Origin: Desulfoluna butyratoxydans
GTDB taxonomy: Bacteria; Desulfobacterota; Desulfobacteria; Desulfobacterales; Desulfolunaceae
Direction: 5' to 3'
Length of the DNA stretch: 64,000 nucleotides
Assembly (NCBI RefSeq): GCF_900699765.1
Contig: NZ_CAADHO010000002.1
Coordinates: forward strand, 496,001 to 560,000
Both the position numbers and the translations under genes were made by a program. The first letter of the stretch is position 1, and the number at the start of each line of letters is the position of its first letter. The notes under the pieces are model-generated. The model was not told the origin of the DNA, ran no database searches, and saw nothing but the letters and a program-made list of their open reading frames with translations. Positions 56,543 to 64,000 of the stretch are shown piece by piece.

Positions 56543-56974
56543 TTACATTTTTATGTAGCGAACGATGAGCGGTGCTAAAAACATGCCTGCGCTGATCGCT
56601 CCGACCCACATAAGTACCCGTTTTTCAAGGGGGGTGATCTTGTTACCCAGGTCCGTAAGTTCATTTTGGGTGTCAAGCATCTCCCGGCGAAGGGCCTCTA
56701 TCTCAGCTCTGGTTTGAACGGCTTCCGGGGTGTTCCCGCTCTCGAGGTTCTTGACGCGAGAGTTGATATTTCCAATAATTTGACCGCGTTCAACGCATCG
56801 GTTAAAGCCGCCGTTATCACTCACTTTTCTTATGAAGTCCGAGGTCTGGTCGACCTTGGATTCCAATCTGATCAGGATTTCTCTCTGTTGCTTGAGAGCG
56901 TCTACGTCCTTCGCAAGAGACTCAACTTGGCCTTCGATGTGCTGGAGGCGGCCATAAACATTATGATTGTCCAT
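56543..56974 (-). CDS. Coiled-coil protein with C-terminal membrane anchor
   Basis: 143 aa from ATG 56974 (AAAGGAG upstream). Residues 1-118 are coiled coil (GRLQHIEGQVESLAKDVDALKQQREILIRLESKVDQ ... EIEALRREMLDTQNELTDLGNKITPLEKR), and residues about 121-138 form one TM helix (WVGAISAGMFLAPLIV). First gene of the tail transcript. Similar small proteins in phages are annotated as holin-like or haemolysin-XhlA-like; a lysis/release role is likely but unproven. Confidence 0.65.
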   Translation of the reverse strand: MDNHNVYGRLQHIEGQVESLAKDVDALKQQREILIRLESKVDQTSDFIRKVSDNGGFNRCVERGQIIGNINSRVKNLESGNTPEAVQTRAEIEALRREMLDTQNELTDLGNKITPLEKRVLMWVGAISAGMFLAPLIVRYIKM

Positions 56975-57197
56975 GGAAGCTCCTTTAAAAAAATGATTTC
57001 GCCGAGCTGGGTTCGTTGTTGGCCAGCTTATCCCTGATGATGCCCTTTAATTTCCTCTGGGGAATGTTTGGGGGCGGCCGGAAACGGAGAACAATAAACC
57101 ATCCGAAAGGGATCGACTAATAAATGAACAGGTCGGCGAAACAGATGTTGGAGCGGGATTTTGTAGTTCCAAGCGAGGTACGCCATACTGATTTGAG

Positions 57198-57274
57198 TGG
57201 TTGCGGGAGCTGGATTTGAACCAGCGATCTTCGGGTAATGAGCCCGACGAGTTAAACCACTTCTCTATCCCGCA
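57198..57274 (-). tRNA. tRNA with CAU anticodon (Met-type, initiator-like)
   Basis: 77 nt cloverleaf with encoded CCA. Acceptor TGCGGGA/TCCCGCA, D stem GAG/CTC, anticodon stem TCGGG/CCCGA with loop CTCATTA (anticodon CAT), T arm GCTGG-TTCAAAT-CCAGC. Three G-C pairs at the base of the anticodon stem and A11-U24 are initiator hallmarks; the usual 1-72 mismatch is replaced by a T1-A72 pair. It is inside the island, between the sigma-like gene and the tail operon. Confidence 0.88.
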
Positions 57275-57571
57275 ACAAAAATTGTAGCCCCGGTATTACG
57301 CAGCAGCAGTTTTTACGACAGCTTGTGAGTTCGTGGCACCTGAGTGAGTTGACGGTTTGTTTTCTGAAAAGATGCTCCAGAACAACTCAGCATTACCTGG
57401 TGGCATAAACTGTCTTCTGGCTTATATACGTTCTTCGGGCCGTGCTTTTTCCAATTTAACGCAGGATAAAAGAGGTGGGGTGGGTAACAAGTTGATATAT
57501 TATGTTTTTGTTGAGCGTCTGTGCGCGCGACTTTTGAGAAGACCCTTTGGGTTGATGGTCTCGGGTATGCT

Positions 57572-58213
57572 TCAAACCGAGTTCTTTCCACTGTGGAGAT
57601 TGTCATCAAACAGAACCTTTCGATATTGGTTACGGACCAGCTTTCGCCGCAGGTCCCGGATCTGACTCGTCACAACCACAGCAAGCCACCCTTCAAAGGG
57701 AATGCCCTTTTCCTCGTCGAAGCTATCCACGGCCTTCCTGTACCCTTTCAAGACCGTTCTGGACACGTCGCTGGCATCCACCTCAACTCCAGTTCGCATC
57801 AAGGCGTTGGTATGCCTTTTCGTAAGGGCCAGTACCAGTTCCTGGTCACCAGGCTCTCGGAACAACATCGCCTCATATCTTGTTTTCTTGCTGGTCGCAT
57901 CCGGTCTGACCCTGAATCCCCATTTTTTCAGCCGTTGAGCTACCCACACCTCTGATTTTTCGACCCTGGCGGCTATATCTGGGATACCCATTCCGTCTGA
58001 GACCATTTTTGCAGCCATGCTTTTTGCCGCGTTTTCGTTGCGGGCCTGCATTGGAGATCGTTCCAGCCGTCGGTAGATTGTTGCAAGAGACACTCCGAGC
58101 TCTTTGGCCATGGCTTTTGGAGAAGTGCCTTTTGCCAACAACTCCTCAACCGATTGGGTTGTTACAACCAGGGGACGGCCCTTTTTTCCAAAAGAGCTAC
58201 GCATGCTTTCCAT
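57572..58213 (-). CDS. HTH protein with sigma-70 region-2-like segment
   Basis: 213 aa. An N-terminal resolvase-like HTH ([32 protein letters not shown], about 20-52) is followed by a second possible HTH (MGIPDIAARVEKSEVWVAQRL). The C-terminal part (GYRKAVDSFDEEKGIPFEGW ... TSQIRDLRRKLVRN, about 165-205) resembles sigma-70 region 2 (FD.EKG..F..W...I...I.D..R). No region 4 is seen. Directly upstream of the tRNA and tail operon, it may be the late-gene activator or alternative sigma factor. AAGGA lies upstream of ATG 58213. Confidence 0.6.
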   Translation of the reverse strand: MESMRSSFGKKGRPLVVTTQSVEELLAKGTSPKAMAKELGVSLATIYRRLERSPMQARNENAAKSMAAKMVSDGMGIPDIAARVEKSEVWVAQRLKKWGFRVRPDATSKKTRYEAMLFREPGDQELVLALTKRHTNALMRTGVEVDASDVSRTVLKGYRKAVDSFDEEKGIPFEGWLAVVVTSQIRDLRRKLVRNQYRKVLFDDNLHSGKNSV

Positions 58214-58373
58214 TCCTCTTTTCCTTGGCCATTCGGTTTTTCAGTGGCTTAGAGCTAAGAAGCGTAGCCTTATTTCTTTGACCGGTAATCTGTTTTGGTT
58301 TTCTCATGATATGTTCATGGGCTGACTTGTAAGTTTCTCAGATAGGAACTGCTCGAAAGAAGAACCCTTCATT

Positions 58374-59243
58374 TCAGTTAATCTCCAGTTTGGTGTGGCT
58401 GGCCATGGCTAGTTTCATCTCATCTGCGTCGGGAGCTCGATTGAAAACCAATGCGAAGGCCTTGGTGACGGTTTCTTCGTCCAGGGGTGTGTTTAGCTCT
58501 GTAACGATCCTCTCACCGATGGACGTCACCTCCTCTTTGTTGGAGCAAGCCAAAAGGTCCCTGGTGATTTCCAAGTGCGTTTCAAGCAGTTCCTCGGTGG
58601 GGAGGCCATTCTCGTCAAGCTGAAAATGGGATCCGACAATGGGGGCCGACAATATTTGGCCTTGATCACTGATTCTGGACGTGACGGCAATAACCGTAAC
58701 CGTTTGCCTTGCTCCACCTTCTATACCGGCCTTGGATTTGCGTCCGAAAAAATCATTAAAACGCATCTGAGACCATACGATGGGCTCCAGATCGTCTTTG
58801 ATGATGACGAAATCGGTGGTGGGGGCTTTATGCTTTTTTTGGAGCATAAGAACGAGCATATCCTTGCTCAGAAATTCTGTGATAAAGTGCTCAAGCACAT
58901 CCTCACCAGGCTCCCAGTTCCATCGGGATCTGTATTTGACGTCAAGCTCTTGGAGTTTTTGATCATTTTCTTTTAATTCCACGGCTTCGGCCAGAAATGA
59001 GAGAATATCAGGGTGTAAACCACCCTTTTCATCAAACTCTATAAGGCCACAACTCACATCGGGCGTATTCGGGCCATCAGCTTCTGCCGAAATATGGATG
59101 GCGGCAGCTTTCTTGCCCGCAAATTGGGTCAAATTTATTCCACCGGGAGCAAGGGCCCCTCGAGAGAGAAGGTCGGGACCTGGCAGTTTAAGGGCGTCGG
59201 AAGTATTTTCGGGGTCGAAAATGTAATTGATTTCGTAGTTCAT
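58374..59243 (-). CDS. Unknown island protein
   Basis: 289 aa from ATG 59243 (GGAGG upstream). Not recognised. Acidic, mixed alpha/beta; segments AAAIHISAEADGPNTPDVSCGLIEFDEKGG and SKDMLVLMLQKKHKAPTTDFVIIKDD look like a globular cytosolic protein. No signal peptide or TM. Same strand as the sigma-like gene 160 bp downstream. Confidence 0.65.
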   Translation of the reverse strand: MNYEINYIFDPENTSDALKLPGPDLLSRGALAPGGINLTQFAGKKAAAIHISAEADGPNTPDVSCGLIEFDEKGGLHPDILSFLAEAVELKENDQKLQELDVKYRSRWNWEPGEDVLEHFITEFLSKDMLVLMLQKKHKAPTTDFVIIKDDLEPIVWSQMRFNDFFGRKSKAGIEGGARQTVTVIAVTSRISDQGQILSAPIVGSHFQLDENGLPTEELLETHLEITRDLLACSNKEEVTSIGERIVTELNTPLDEETVTKAFALVFNRAPDADEMKLAMASHTKLEIN

Positions 59244-59501
59244 GGATATTTCCTCCAATAAATTGTGGCGATGTGCCTATGGGCTTGGTCGCCAAAGTTA
59301 ATCTGAATTTATAGTGGTTATTTACGAAAAGGGGCCCTGCGTTTGGGACAATGGGTAGCAAACAAAGATAGAGCAATGAGAAAAAACCATCAGCAGGCAT
59401 GTCAAAAAACGCTATTTCAACCCGTGAGTTGATATATTGGGGCTGAATTGGGAGTGCTCACAGGGCTCGGAAAGGATTGGGGTATCGCTTCGAAGCGGCC
59501 T

Positions 59502-60035
59502 TTATCGCTTGTAAAAGATATCTGGAATTTCTTTATATTGTCTTTGTGCTTGAGCGGGGGTGGGGGGGGGCATACAATTCGTCTTACACCTCTCATGACG
59601 CTGCTGGTCGGTTCTTTCCTCGACATGTCCGAGGGCTTTACGCATGGATACAGGATCCAATTTCAAGGCACAGCCTCCTGAGCTTGCGACAATGTCCCGA
59701 TACACGGAGTTTGCGTCAAGGCAATTTCCGAAGATCTCTGCCCACTTGCATTTTTTTGCACATTTATTGAGGTCAATGTTGTCGAGATTGTCGCCTTGTG
59801 TGTCGATGCAATGTGGGCAGAGCTCGCTGTCGTTGACCATGCGGCCTGATGTTCCCGCATCAATAGACAGCATGAAGTCGATGGATGCGTTTACCACTTT
59901 GATAACCTTTTCAGCTCGTGATTTGTCCCAACCCAAAATATCCAGGAGAATCCTTTCGTCAGAGAATTCATCTCGGTCAAGAGCATCTGCCTTGTAGTTC
60001 ATAAGGTTAACGATTTTTTGATTTTGTGAGTTCAT
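59502..60035 (-). CDS. Cys-rich unknown island protein
   Basis: 177 aa from ATG 60035. N-terminal ~60 residues are helical (ERILLDILGWDKSRAEKVIKVVNASIDFML). The middle has ELCPHCIDTQGD, NKCAKKCKWAEIFGNC and GGCALK, a likely metal-binding cluster; the tail has RCKTNC. No family recognised. Early or regulatory role inferred from position at the promoter-distal right side of the island. Confidence 0.6.
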   Translation of the reverse strand: MNSQNQKIVNLMNYKADALDRDEFSDERILLDILGWDKSRAEKVIKVVNASIDFMLSIDAGTSGRMVNDSELCPHCIDTQGDNLDNIDLNKCAKKCKWAEIFGNCLDANSVYRDIVASSGGCALKLDPVSMRKALGHVEERTDQQRHERCKTNCMPPPTPAQAQRQYKEIPDIFYKR

Positions 60036-60367
60036 CCTAAGCCCCTATAAATCTGAGTATTCGAAATATCCGATGTCGCTGGTACTGCCCGCTTTTTGTT
60101 TGTTTACATGTCGTGCTTTATGATGGCGTTATTGATTGACAACTCATTGCAAAAATTCACTTCCCCTGGCCTTCTGAAATGCAGGGCGATACCCTTGCGC
60201 GTTTGGAACGATTCGTTTGTATCAGGTATGATTTGTACGGTGGGGGTTAAGCATTTGACAAATTAAGAGAAGGTTTTGAGGGGCGTTACCATTGACGTGA
60301 AGGTGGAACCGAGAGCGCCCTTTGCTTCCGTAGAAACAGGCCTTTTCACTCAACTTTTTTCAATCCC
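60036..60367. other. Gap without a recognised gene
   Basis: No ORF with a ribosome site seen on either strand, no RNA gene recognised. Confidence 0.45.
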
Positions 60368-60814
60368 TTAAGGGAAACGCCGCTTCTCTGGAGGTGTGAT
60401 AATATAGTCGGCTTCTTGCAGGCAGAGTTCGAAGTGCCTTAAGGCTTTCCGGACATCGACGGGAACATATTTTGTTGGTCCCTGGATGGCATACTGAAAG
60501 ACATGGCGCCGTTCATTCAGGGGTAACTTCAGTAACATCGTCTCAATATCAACCGCAACCAGAACCTCTTCCTGAATTCTATCTATGTTGTAGCCTTCTC
60601 CGGGCCTGGACATACACTTTTCAATCTCACCGTGCTGAACGGCATGCTTAAATCGTATGTCAGAAGCCACGGCAGCTACTGCATCATCAATTGACATTTC
60701 CTTGGAGCAGGCCAAGGTCTCAGCGATGGCATGTTCATTAAGGAACAGGTTTATATCGATCTTTTTGACGGTTAGATACCAGATCATGGCATCTTGACCA
60801 CTTGCGAATTTCAT
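60368..60814 (-). CDS. Unknown island protein
   Basis: 148 aa from ATG 60814 (AAGGAG upstream). All-helical prediction by eye (DAMIWYLTVKKIDINLFLNEHAIAETLACSKEMSIDDAVAAVASD). Not recognised. One of a row of small orphan genes at the right end of the island. Confidence 0.55.
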   Translation of the reverse strand: MKFASGQDAMIWYLTVKKIDINLFLNEHAIAETLACSKEMSIDDAVAAVASDIRFKHAVQHGEIEKCMSRPGEGYNIDRIQEEVLVAVDIETMLLKLPLNERRHVFQYAIQGPTKYVPVDVRKALRHFELCLQEADYIITPPEKRRFP

Positions 60815-61014
60815 ATCATTTTAACTCCTTTTATCTGTTTATCTATGGAAACGCTGGCAGACTGATTTCGATAAGATGACATCATGGGTTTTGGCTTTGA
60901 TGCATCGGCAAGCACTTTCAGGCTTTTTAATGGATTGTGGTTTGAACGCCTGAATGATGATGTCTGATATCGGACGGGGGAATTCAATCGCAGGCCTGTC
61001 CGGCCTATAAGTAT

Positions 61015-61230
61015 TCAGCTGGTTTTTTGAGGGTTTTGTTTGGACTTGAATTTTTGAAGGGAAAGAATAACGACTTCAGAGTCTATCATGATGGTGTCGC
61101 TTGATTCCCAATCACAAATCGAACAACGGGTATATTGGCCTTGAATCGTATGGCTCTTTCCGACCACCAAGCCGATGAGTTTGGCGCAGTCAAGACAAAC
61201 GGGCCTCAATCCCGTGTTGTGGGTGGGCAT
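61015..61230 (-). CDS. Small zinc-ribbon-like protein
   Basis: 71 aa. PVCLDCAKLIGLV ... TRCSICDWESSDTIMI: two CxxC knuckles about 27 residues apart. It is a paralogue of the N-terminal part of the next gene upstream (CLDCARKLGF ... TCRHCMMVSSQTIQT). GGGAG precedes the start. A DNA/RNA- or protein-binding zinc ribbon is likely. Confidence 0.6.
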   Translation of the reverse strand: MPTHNTGLRPVCLDCAKLIGLVVGKSHTIQGQYTRCSICDWESSDTIMIDSEVVILSLQKFKSKQNPQKTS

Positions 61231-61356
61231 TATGACGTTCTCCCAAGAGCTTAATTAACGGCACATCACAGGTTATCGGTGGTGTGGCTGATAATGGGGT
61301 TGGCACCCCATTCATCGCATTGAAAATCGTCTTTTTGATGAAATACATTTGGATGC

Positions 61357-61848
61357 TCATGGCATGGCTGCGTCATTCTTCTCGACATGACACGCGCCAT
61401 CGTTGTTTTTTGTCCACGATTGCTTATTGCCATCTTCATCGTAAGGGTCTTTCGGAATTTCAAGGGAGGGGAGCTTTGCCAACTCCGATTGGATGGCTGT
61501 GTCAATTGCGTTGCGATAACTTGACTGAAATCCCTGGGAGTTAGAGGTCGATGCGGTTGTTGTGAATTGTCCCAAGCGAGGGAAAAATTTAACCCGGTTG
61601 AATACAGGGACATCTCGCAGGCATGCCTCGATATAGTTAAGTCGGTCCGTATCTGAGATGAAATCCAACATACTGTTTACTCGATAGTAATTCTCGGTAG
61701 AGGTCTGAATGGTCTGAGAAGAAACCATCATGCAGTGTCTGCAGGTCTGGTGGGTATTACTCTCTGTGCTCTTTTCAAGCTGCTCTTGCTGGAAGCCAAG
61801 CTTCCGGGCGCAATCCAGGCAAATGGTTACATCGCTTTTGGGGGGCAT
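61357..61848 (-). CDS. Zinc-ribbon-like island protein
   Basis: 163 aa from ATG 61848 (GAGGAC upstream). The N-terminal zinc ribbon (VTICLDCARKLGF ... HQTCRHC) is shared with the 71-aa neighbour; the C-terminal ~100 residues are unrecognised and end in an acidic/Asn-rich tail. It is the outermost gene on the right. Its promoter region contains a perfect 38-bp palindrome 70 bp upstream. Confidence 0.6.
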   Translation of the reverse strand: MPPKSDVTICLDCARKLGFQQEQLEKSTESNTHQTCRHCMMVSSQTIQTSTENYYRVNSMLDFISDTDRLNYIEACLRDVPVFNRVKFFPRLGQFTTTASTSNSQGFQSSYRNAIDTAIQSELAKLPSLEIPKDPYDEDGNKQSWTKNNDGACHVEKNDAAMP

Positions 61849-61916
61849 ATTTAGTCCTCGGTCTACGGCGTTAAAAGTGATTGTGTTTCGATTTATACGT
61901 GGCCAGTAATTTTGTG

Positions 61917-61954
61917 TCAACACTTTTTCAACTAATTAGTTGAAAAAGTGTTGA
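61917..61954. promoter_or_regulatory. Perfect 38-bp palindrome
   Basis: Left arm TCAACACTTTTTCAACTAA, right arm its exact reverse complement, no loop. It lies upstream of the rightmost island gene. The absence of a following T run argues against a terminator; an operator or an element end is more likely. It shares TTTTCAACTA with 36438-36447. Confidence 0.75.
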
Positions 61955-62602
61955 GGCATTGCGCGGAGCTGCTCGTTTCAACTGTATGATAGAATGTTCT
62001 GGCGAATAGAGTGCGCTTTCATTTCACTGCTGCTGTAGTCTGTTATTCCAACACATAAAGCACATGCACAAGGGCGGCCGATGTGATTTCAATTGGCCTT
62101 GGCTGTCAGGTAATGCAAGCACATCTTCGATGTGTTCGAAGGGCTGTGTAGGAAGGGAGGGGCATGCAAAAGAGTACACTTCATGTGTTGTCAGGTTTTT
62201 TCAATAGAAGGGATTTGAGATTTTTGAAATCGGATAAGCGGTCCAAGGAGTTGCTGGGCTTGTGGGGATTGTTTCCGTGCAGGCTGATATCATCGGCCCT
62301 TTGCTGAGCAAGCAGGTTCCCAGGAGGGCGGTGCGTGGGCCGGTATGTGAGTAGGGTTTGCGGGTGGGGCATGCACAATTGGAAAAAGGGCCGGGAAGAT
62401 TCAACTGCTGACGGTGTGCTGTAAGGGGCTTGAGGGGCGGCGTTTAAGGAGCCGGTCTCAGCAAAGACTTTTCAATGGGCTTGATTTATGTTGGTTCAGG
62501 ACGTGAGGCAAGCCTGACAAAGAAGAACCCTTTGGATGGGGTTTTCTCGGGTCATCTCAAATAGTTTTCAAATTATGTTTGCTCAACAATTCAGATGGTT
62601 GT
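61955..62602. other. 650-bp right edge of the island without a gene
   Basis: No convincing ORF, tRNA or integrase remnant seen. Composition shifts back to GC-rich toward 62.6 kb, and CCGCCGGAGG (backbone repeat word) reappears at 62603. Confidence 0.45.
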
Positions 62603-62629
62603 CCGCCGGAGGATTGGCCTCACGTCCCT

Positions 62630-63361
62630 TTACCGCATTGCCGGCATGTTCCCCTCTCGGGTATGCTCAAAGAAATCTTTGATGTACAGAATGTGCTCGG
62701 CCATGGCGGCGTAGGCGTTGCCGCTGTCGCGCCGTGCGATGGCCTCAAGGATGCGGCGGTGCTGGGTGAGGATCTCTTCGGTGCGGTCGGGCATGTCAAA
62801 GAAGCGTTTCAGGCTTTCGTTGATGCCGTAGAAGATGAAGTCGTGGAAGTACTTCATCATGTGGACCTGCAGGGGGTTTCTCGTGGCGTGGGCGATGGCC
62901 ATGTGGAAGTGGGCGTCTTCGTCGGTGCCCACCCGCCCTTCGGCGATGGCTTCCTCCATGGTGGCGATGCTTTTCTCCATGGTGCGGATGTCGTCCAGGG
63001 TCGCCTTTTCCGCAGCCAGGGCCGCGCCGTTGCACTCCAGGCCCATGCGCACCTCCAGGAGGTCCGTGATGGTGGCGTTGTGGGAGGCCATGAGGTCCAT
63101 GATGGGGTTGTCCTGAACCGACCCGAGGCCTCGGACAAAGGTTCCCTGGCCCTGTCGCTGATCCACCAGTCCCATGGCCACGAGCTTGTTCAGGGCCTCC
63201 CGCACCGAGTTGCGGCTCACGCCCATCTCTTTCATGAGCTCCCGCTCGGGCATGATTTTCTCCCCCGGCTTCAGGTCTCCACGGAAAATGAGGTCACGGA
63301 TCTGTTCAAAGACCTGGTCGGCAACGCGTTTGGGTTTGACAGGGGCCAGATGGCTGTTCAT
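62630..63361 (-). CDS. GntR-family (FadR/FCD subfamily) regulator
   Basis: 243 aa. N-terminal GntR winged helix (VADQVFEQIRDLIFRGDLKPGEKIMPERELMKEMGVSRNSVREALNKL); C-terminal FCD helical domain with the metal-binding Asp/His set (DAHFHMAIAHATRN, THRRILEAI-type helix, AEHILYI). Such regulators (LldR, PdhR, FadR types) respond to organic acids. A pair of PdhR/LldR-like boxes lies 300 bp upstream at 63665-63695. Confidence 0.9.
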   Translation of the reverse strand: MNSHLAPVKPKRVADQVFEQIRDLIFRGDLKPGEKIMPERELMKEMGVSRNSVREALNKLVAMGLVDQRQGQGTFVRGLGSVQDNPIMDLMASHNATITDLLEVRMGLECNGAALAAEKATLDDIRTMEKSIATMEEAIAEGRVGTDEDAHFHMAIAHATRNPLQVHMMKYFHDFIFYGINESLKRFFDMPDRTEEILTQHRRILEAIARRDSGNAYAAMAEHILYIKDFFEHTREGNMPAMR

Positions 63362-63637
63362 GGGGTCGGGTCCTTTGCTTGGAGAACGTCTGATATAAAG
63401 CCGTGCCGTTTTTTGCGTCCCGGGTGCTCTGCAGGGCCCGGGGGCGATGATCCGCCATTCGTTATCACGAAGGCGGATTTTTTGTGTGGGGTTTTTTGGC
63501 CTCGAAATGGTCGTACCTTTTTGCTGAACCCCTTCTGACTTGGTGTTTTATCAAAATCCTCACCGGGAATCAAAACAAATCAGGCGTGGCTTGTTCAGGG
63601 TATGGCGGTGTATTTCCTGTGGGTTTTGGATTTTTTC

Positions 63638-63695
63638 TTGACAGGCGGGCAACGTGTGCTTCATATTGGTACTACCAATTTTTGGTAGTACCAAT
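63638..63695 (+). promoter_or_regulatory. Promoter with double FadR/PdhR-type operator
   Basis: TTGACA (63638-63643), 18-bp spacer, CATATT (-10). Two boxes overlap and follow the -10: ATTGGTACTACCAAT (63665-63679) and TTTGGTAGTACCAAT (63681-63695), together an inverted repeat of 14+3+14. The ATTGGT-N3-ACCAAT form is that of the LldR/PdhR class, so repression by the adjacent GntR-family protein is likely. Confidence 0.7.
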
Positions 63696-63699
63696 GACG

Positions 63700-64000
63700 A
63701 CATGGTGGCAACCCCAGGCCCGTGACCAGCTTCCACACGCGGAAGAGATCCGGGGGGAAAGAGGGCTTCGGGCCGTTGCCATGCCATCAGGACAATGCCT
63801 TTGAAACGAACGCTGTTCAGCAGGCTGTTCGGCGCGTTAGGCGCCGATGGGTGTTTGAAGGGACGACGACGTCCCGATTCGTTTCAGGCGGTAACGAAGG
63901 ATGCCTGGTTCCAGGCGTTTTAAGGCGGCGGCCTCCGGGGTAACGGAGGGCGCACGTGTCAGGGGCCCCACATAAGCGGGGCGGTCCGGGCCGAGGCATC
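63700..64000 (+). other. Untranslated leader, gene beyond window
   Basis: No convincing ORF. It contains a series of short hairpins (GGCGCGTTAGGCGCC, GGGACGACGACGTCCC, GCCTGGTTCCAGGC) downstream of the FadR-type promoter, as in a long structured 5' leader. The regulated gene must start after the window's end. Confidence 0.4.

Larger units (their letters stand above)
32940..62600. mobile_element. Flexible-tail (F-type tailocin-like) island or headless prophage
   Basis: About 30 kb, visibly lower in GC than both flanks, free of the backbone repeats, and almost all on the minus strand. It carries a full lambda-style tail cassette in canonical order: tail terminator, tube, G/GT chaperones, tape measure, M, L, K and J homologues, fibres, and a lytic transglycosylase. 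Small regulators sit at both ends. No terminase, portal, protease, capsid, integrase, transposase or replication gene is recognisable. Boundaries are approximate; I found no convincing attL/attR repeat. A decayed prophage is the alternative. Confidence 0.75.

Noticed and set aside
57313-57609. 98-aa minus-strand frame between the tRNA and the sigma-like gene
   Set aside because: Overlaps the end of the sigma-like gene, has no ribosome site and no protein-like pattern.
61266-61613. 115-aa minus-strand frame overlapping the zinc-ribbon gene
   Set aside because: Lies in another frame of a better-supported gene with ribosome site and CxxC motifs.
32940-62600. Integrase gene and att direct repeats for the island
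   Set aside because: I looked for a recombinase-like protein and for a shared word at both edges and found neither; the tRNA at 57.2 kb lies inside the island, not at its edge.

Overview
ORGANISM. The outer parts of the window (1-32.9 kb and 62.6-64 kb) are GC-rich. They carry housekeeping genes typical of Desulfobacterota (the sulfate-reducing 'deltaproteobacteria'): carAB, a long-form acyl-CoA dehydrogenase, a full Pho regulon, molybdenum-cofactor genes and many regulators. A Desulfobacterales member (Desulfoluna-like) is my inference from protein style; there is no rRNA in the window to confirm it. A family of intergenic elements bounded by GCCTCCGGCGG / CCGCCGGAGGC punctuates this backbone.

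LAYOUT. 0.1-4.8 kb: carA and carB. 5.1-11.3 kb: a cyclic-nucleotide-binding protein, a radical SAM protein, a TetR regulator, an acyl-CoA dehydrogenase and an unusual KaiC-like/XRE/cupin regulator. 11.7-14.0 kb: panE, yjjX and an alpha/beta hydrolase in one tight operon, then two tiny Arg-rich ORFs. 14.9-25.0 kb: the phosphate-starvation locus, phoB-phoR, a GT39-like membrane protein, and pstSCAB-phoU on the minus strand with psiE divergent from pstS. Two direct-repeat motifs with 11-bp spacing look like this organism's Pho box. 25.4-31.5 kb: moaB, pyrR, mobA, moaE, moaC, rmuC and mltA. 32.2 kb: a YkgJ-like Cys-cluster protein.

ISLAND. 33-62.6 kb is a lower-GC block almost entirely on the minus strand. 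It encodes a complete long-flexible (lambda-like) tail: tail terminator, tube protein, GpG/GpGT chaperones with a visible -1 slippery heptamer, tape measure, gpM-, gpL-, gpK- and gpJ-like tip proteins, fibres and a lytic transglycosylase. I found no terminase, portal, capsid, integrase or replication gene. It therefore looks like an F-type tailocin (phage-tail-like particle) or a headless prophage remnant. The edges hold small regulators (wHTH, XRE, a sigma-region-2-like HTH protein), a tRNA(CAU) with initiator-like features, and a perfect 38-bp palindrome.

MOST EXCITING. Inside the tail-fibre region a fibre protein ends in a 13-cysteine tail (C-[ST]-x(1,2)-C repeats). It is followed at once by an unknown 277-aa protein and three consecutive radical SAM enzymes (CxxxCxxC, the third with a SPASM domain). 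Then come a paralogous fibre with a different tip and a thrombospondin-type-1-like, Tyr/Trp-rich protein. The arrangement is that of a RiPP-like (ranthipeptide/sactipeptide-type) maturation cassette whose substrate appears to be the receptor-binding tip of a phage-tail-like particle. I know of no described system of this kind.
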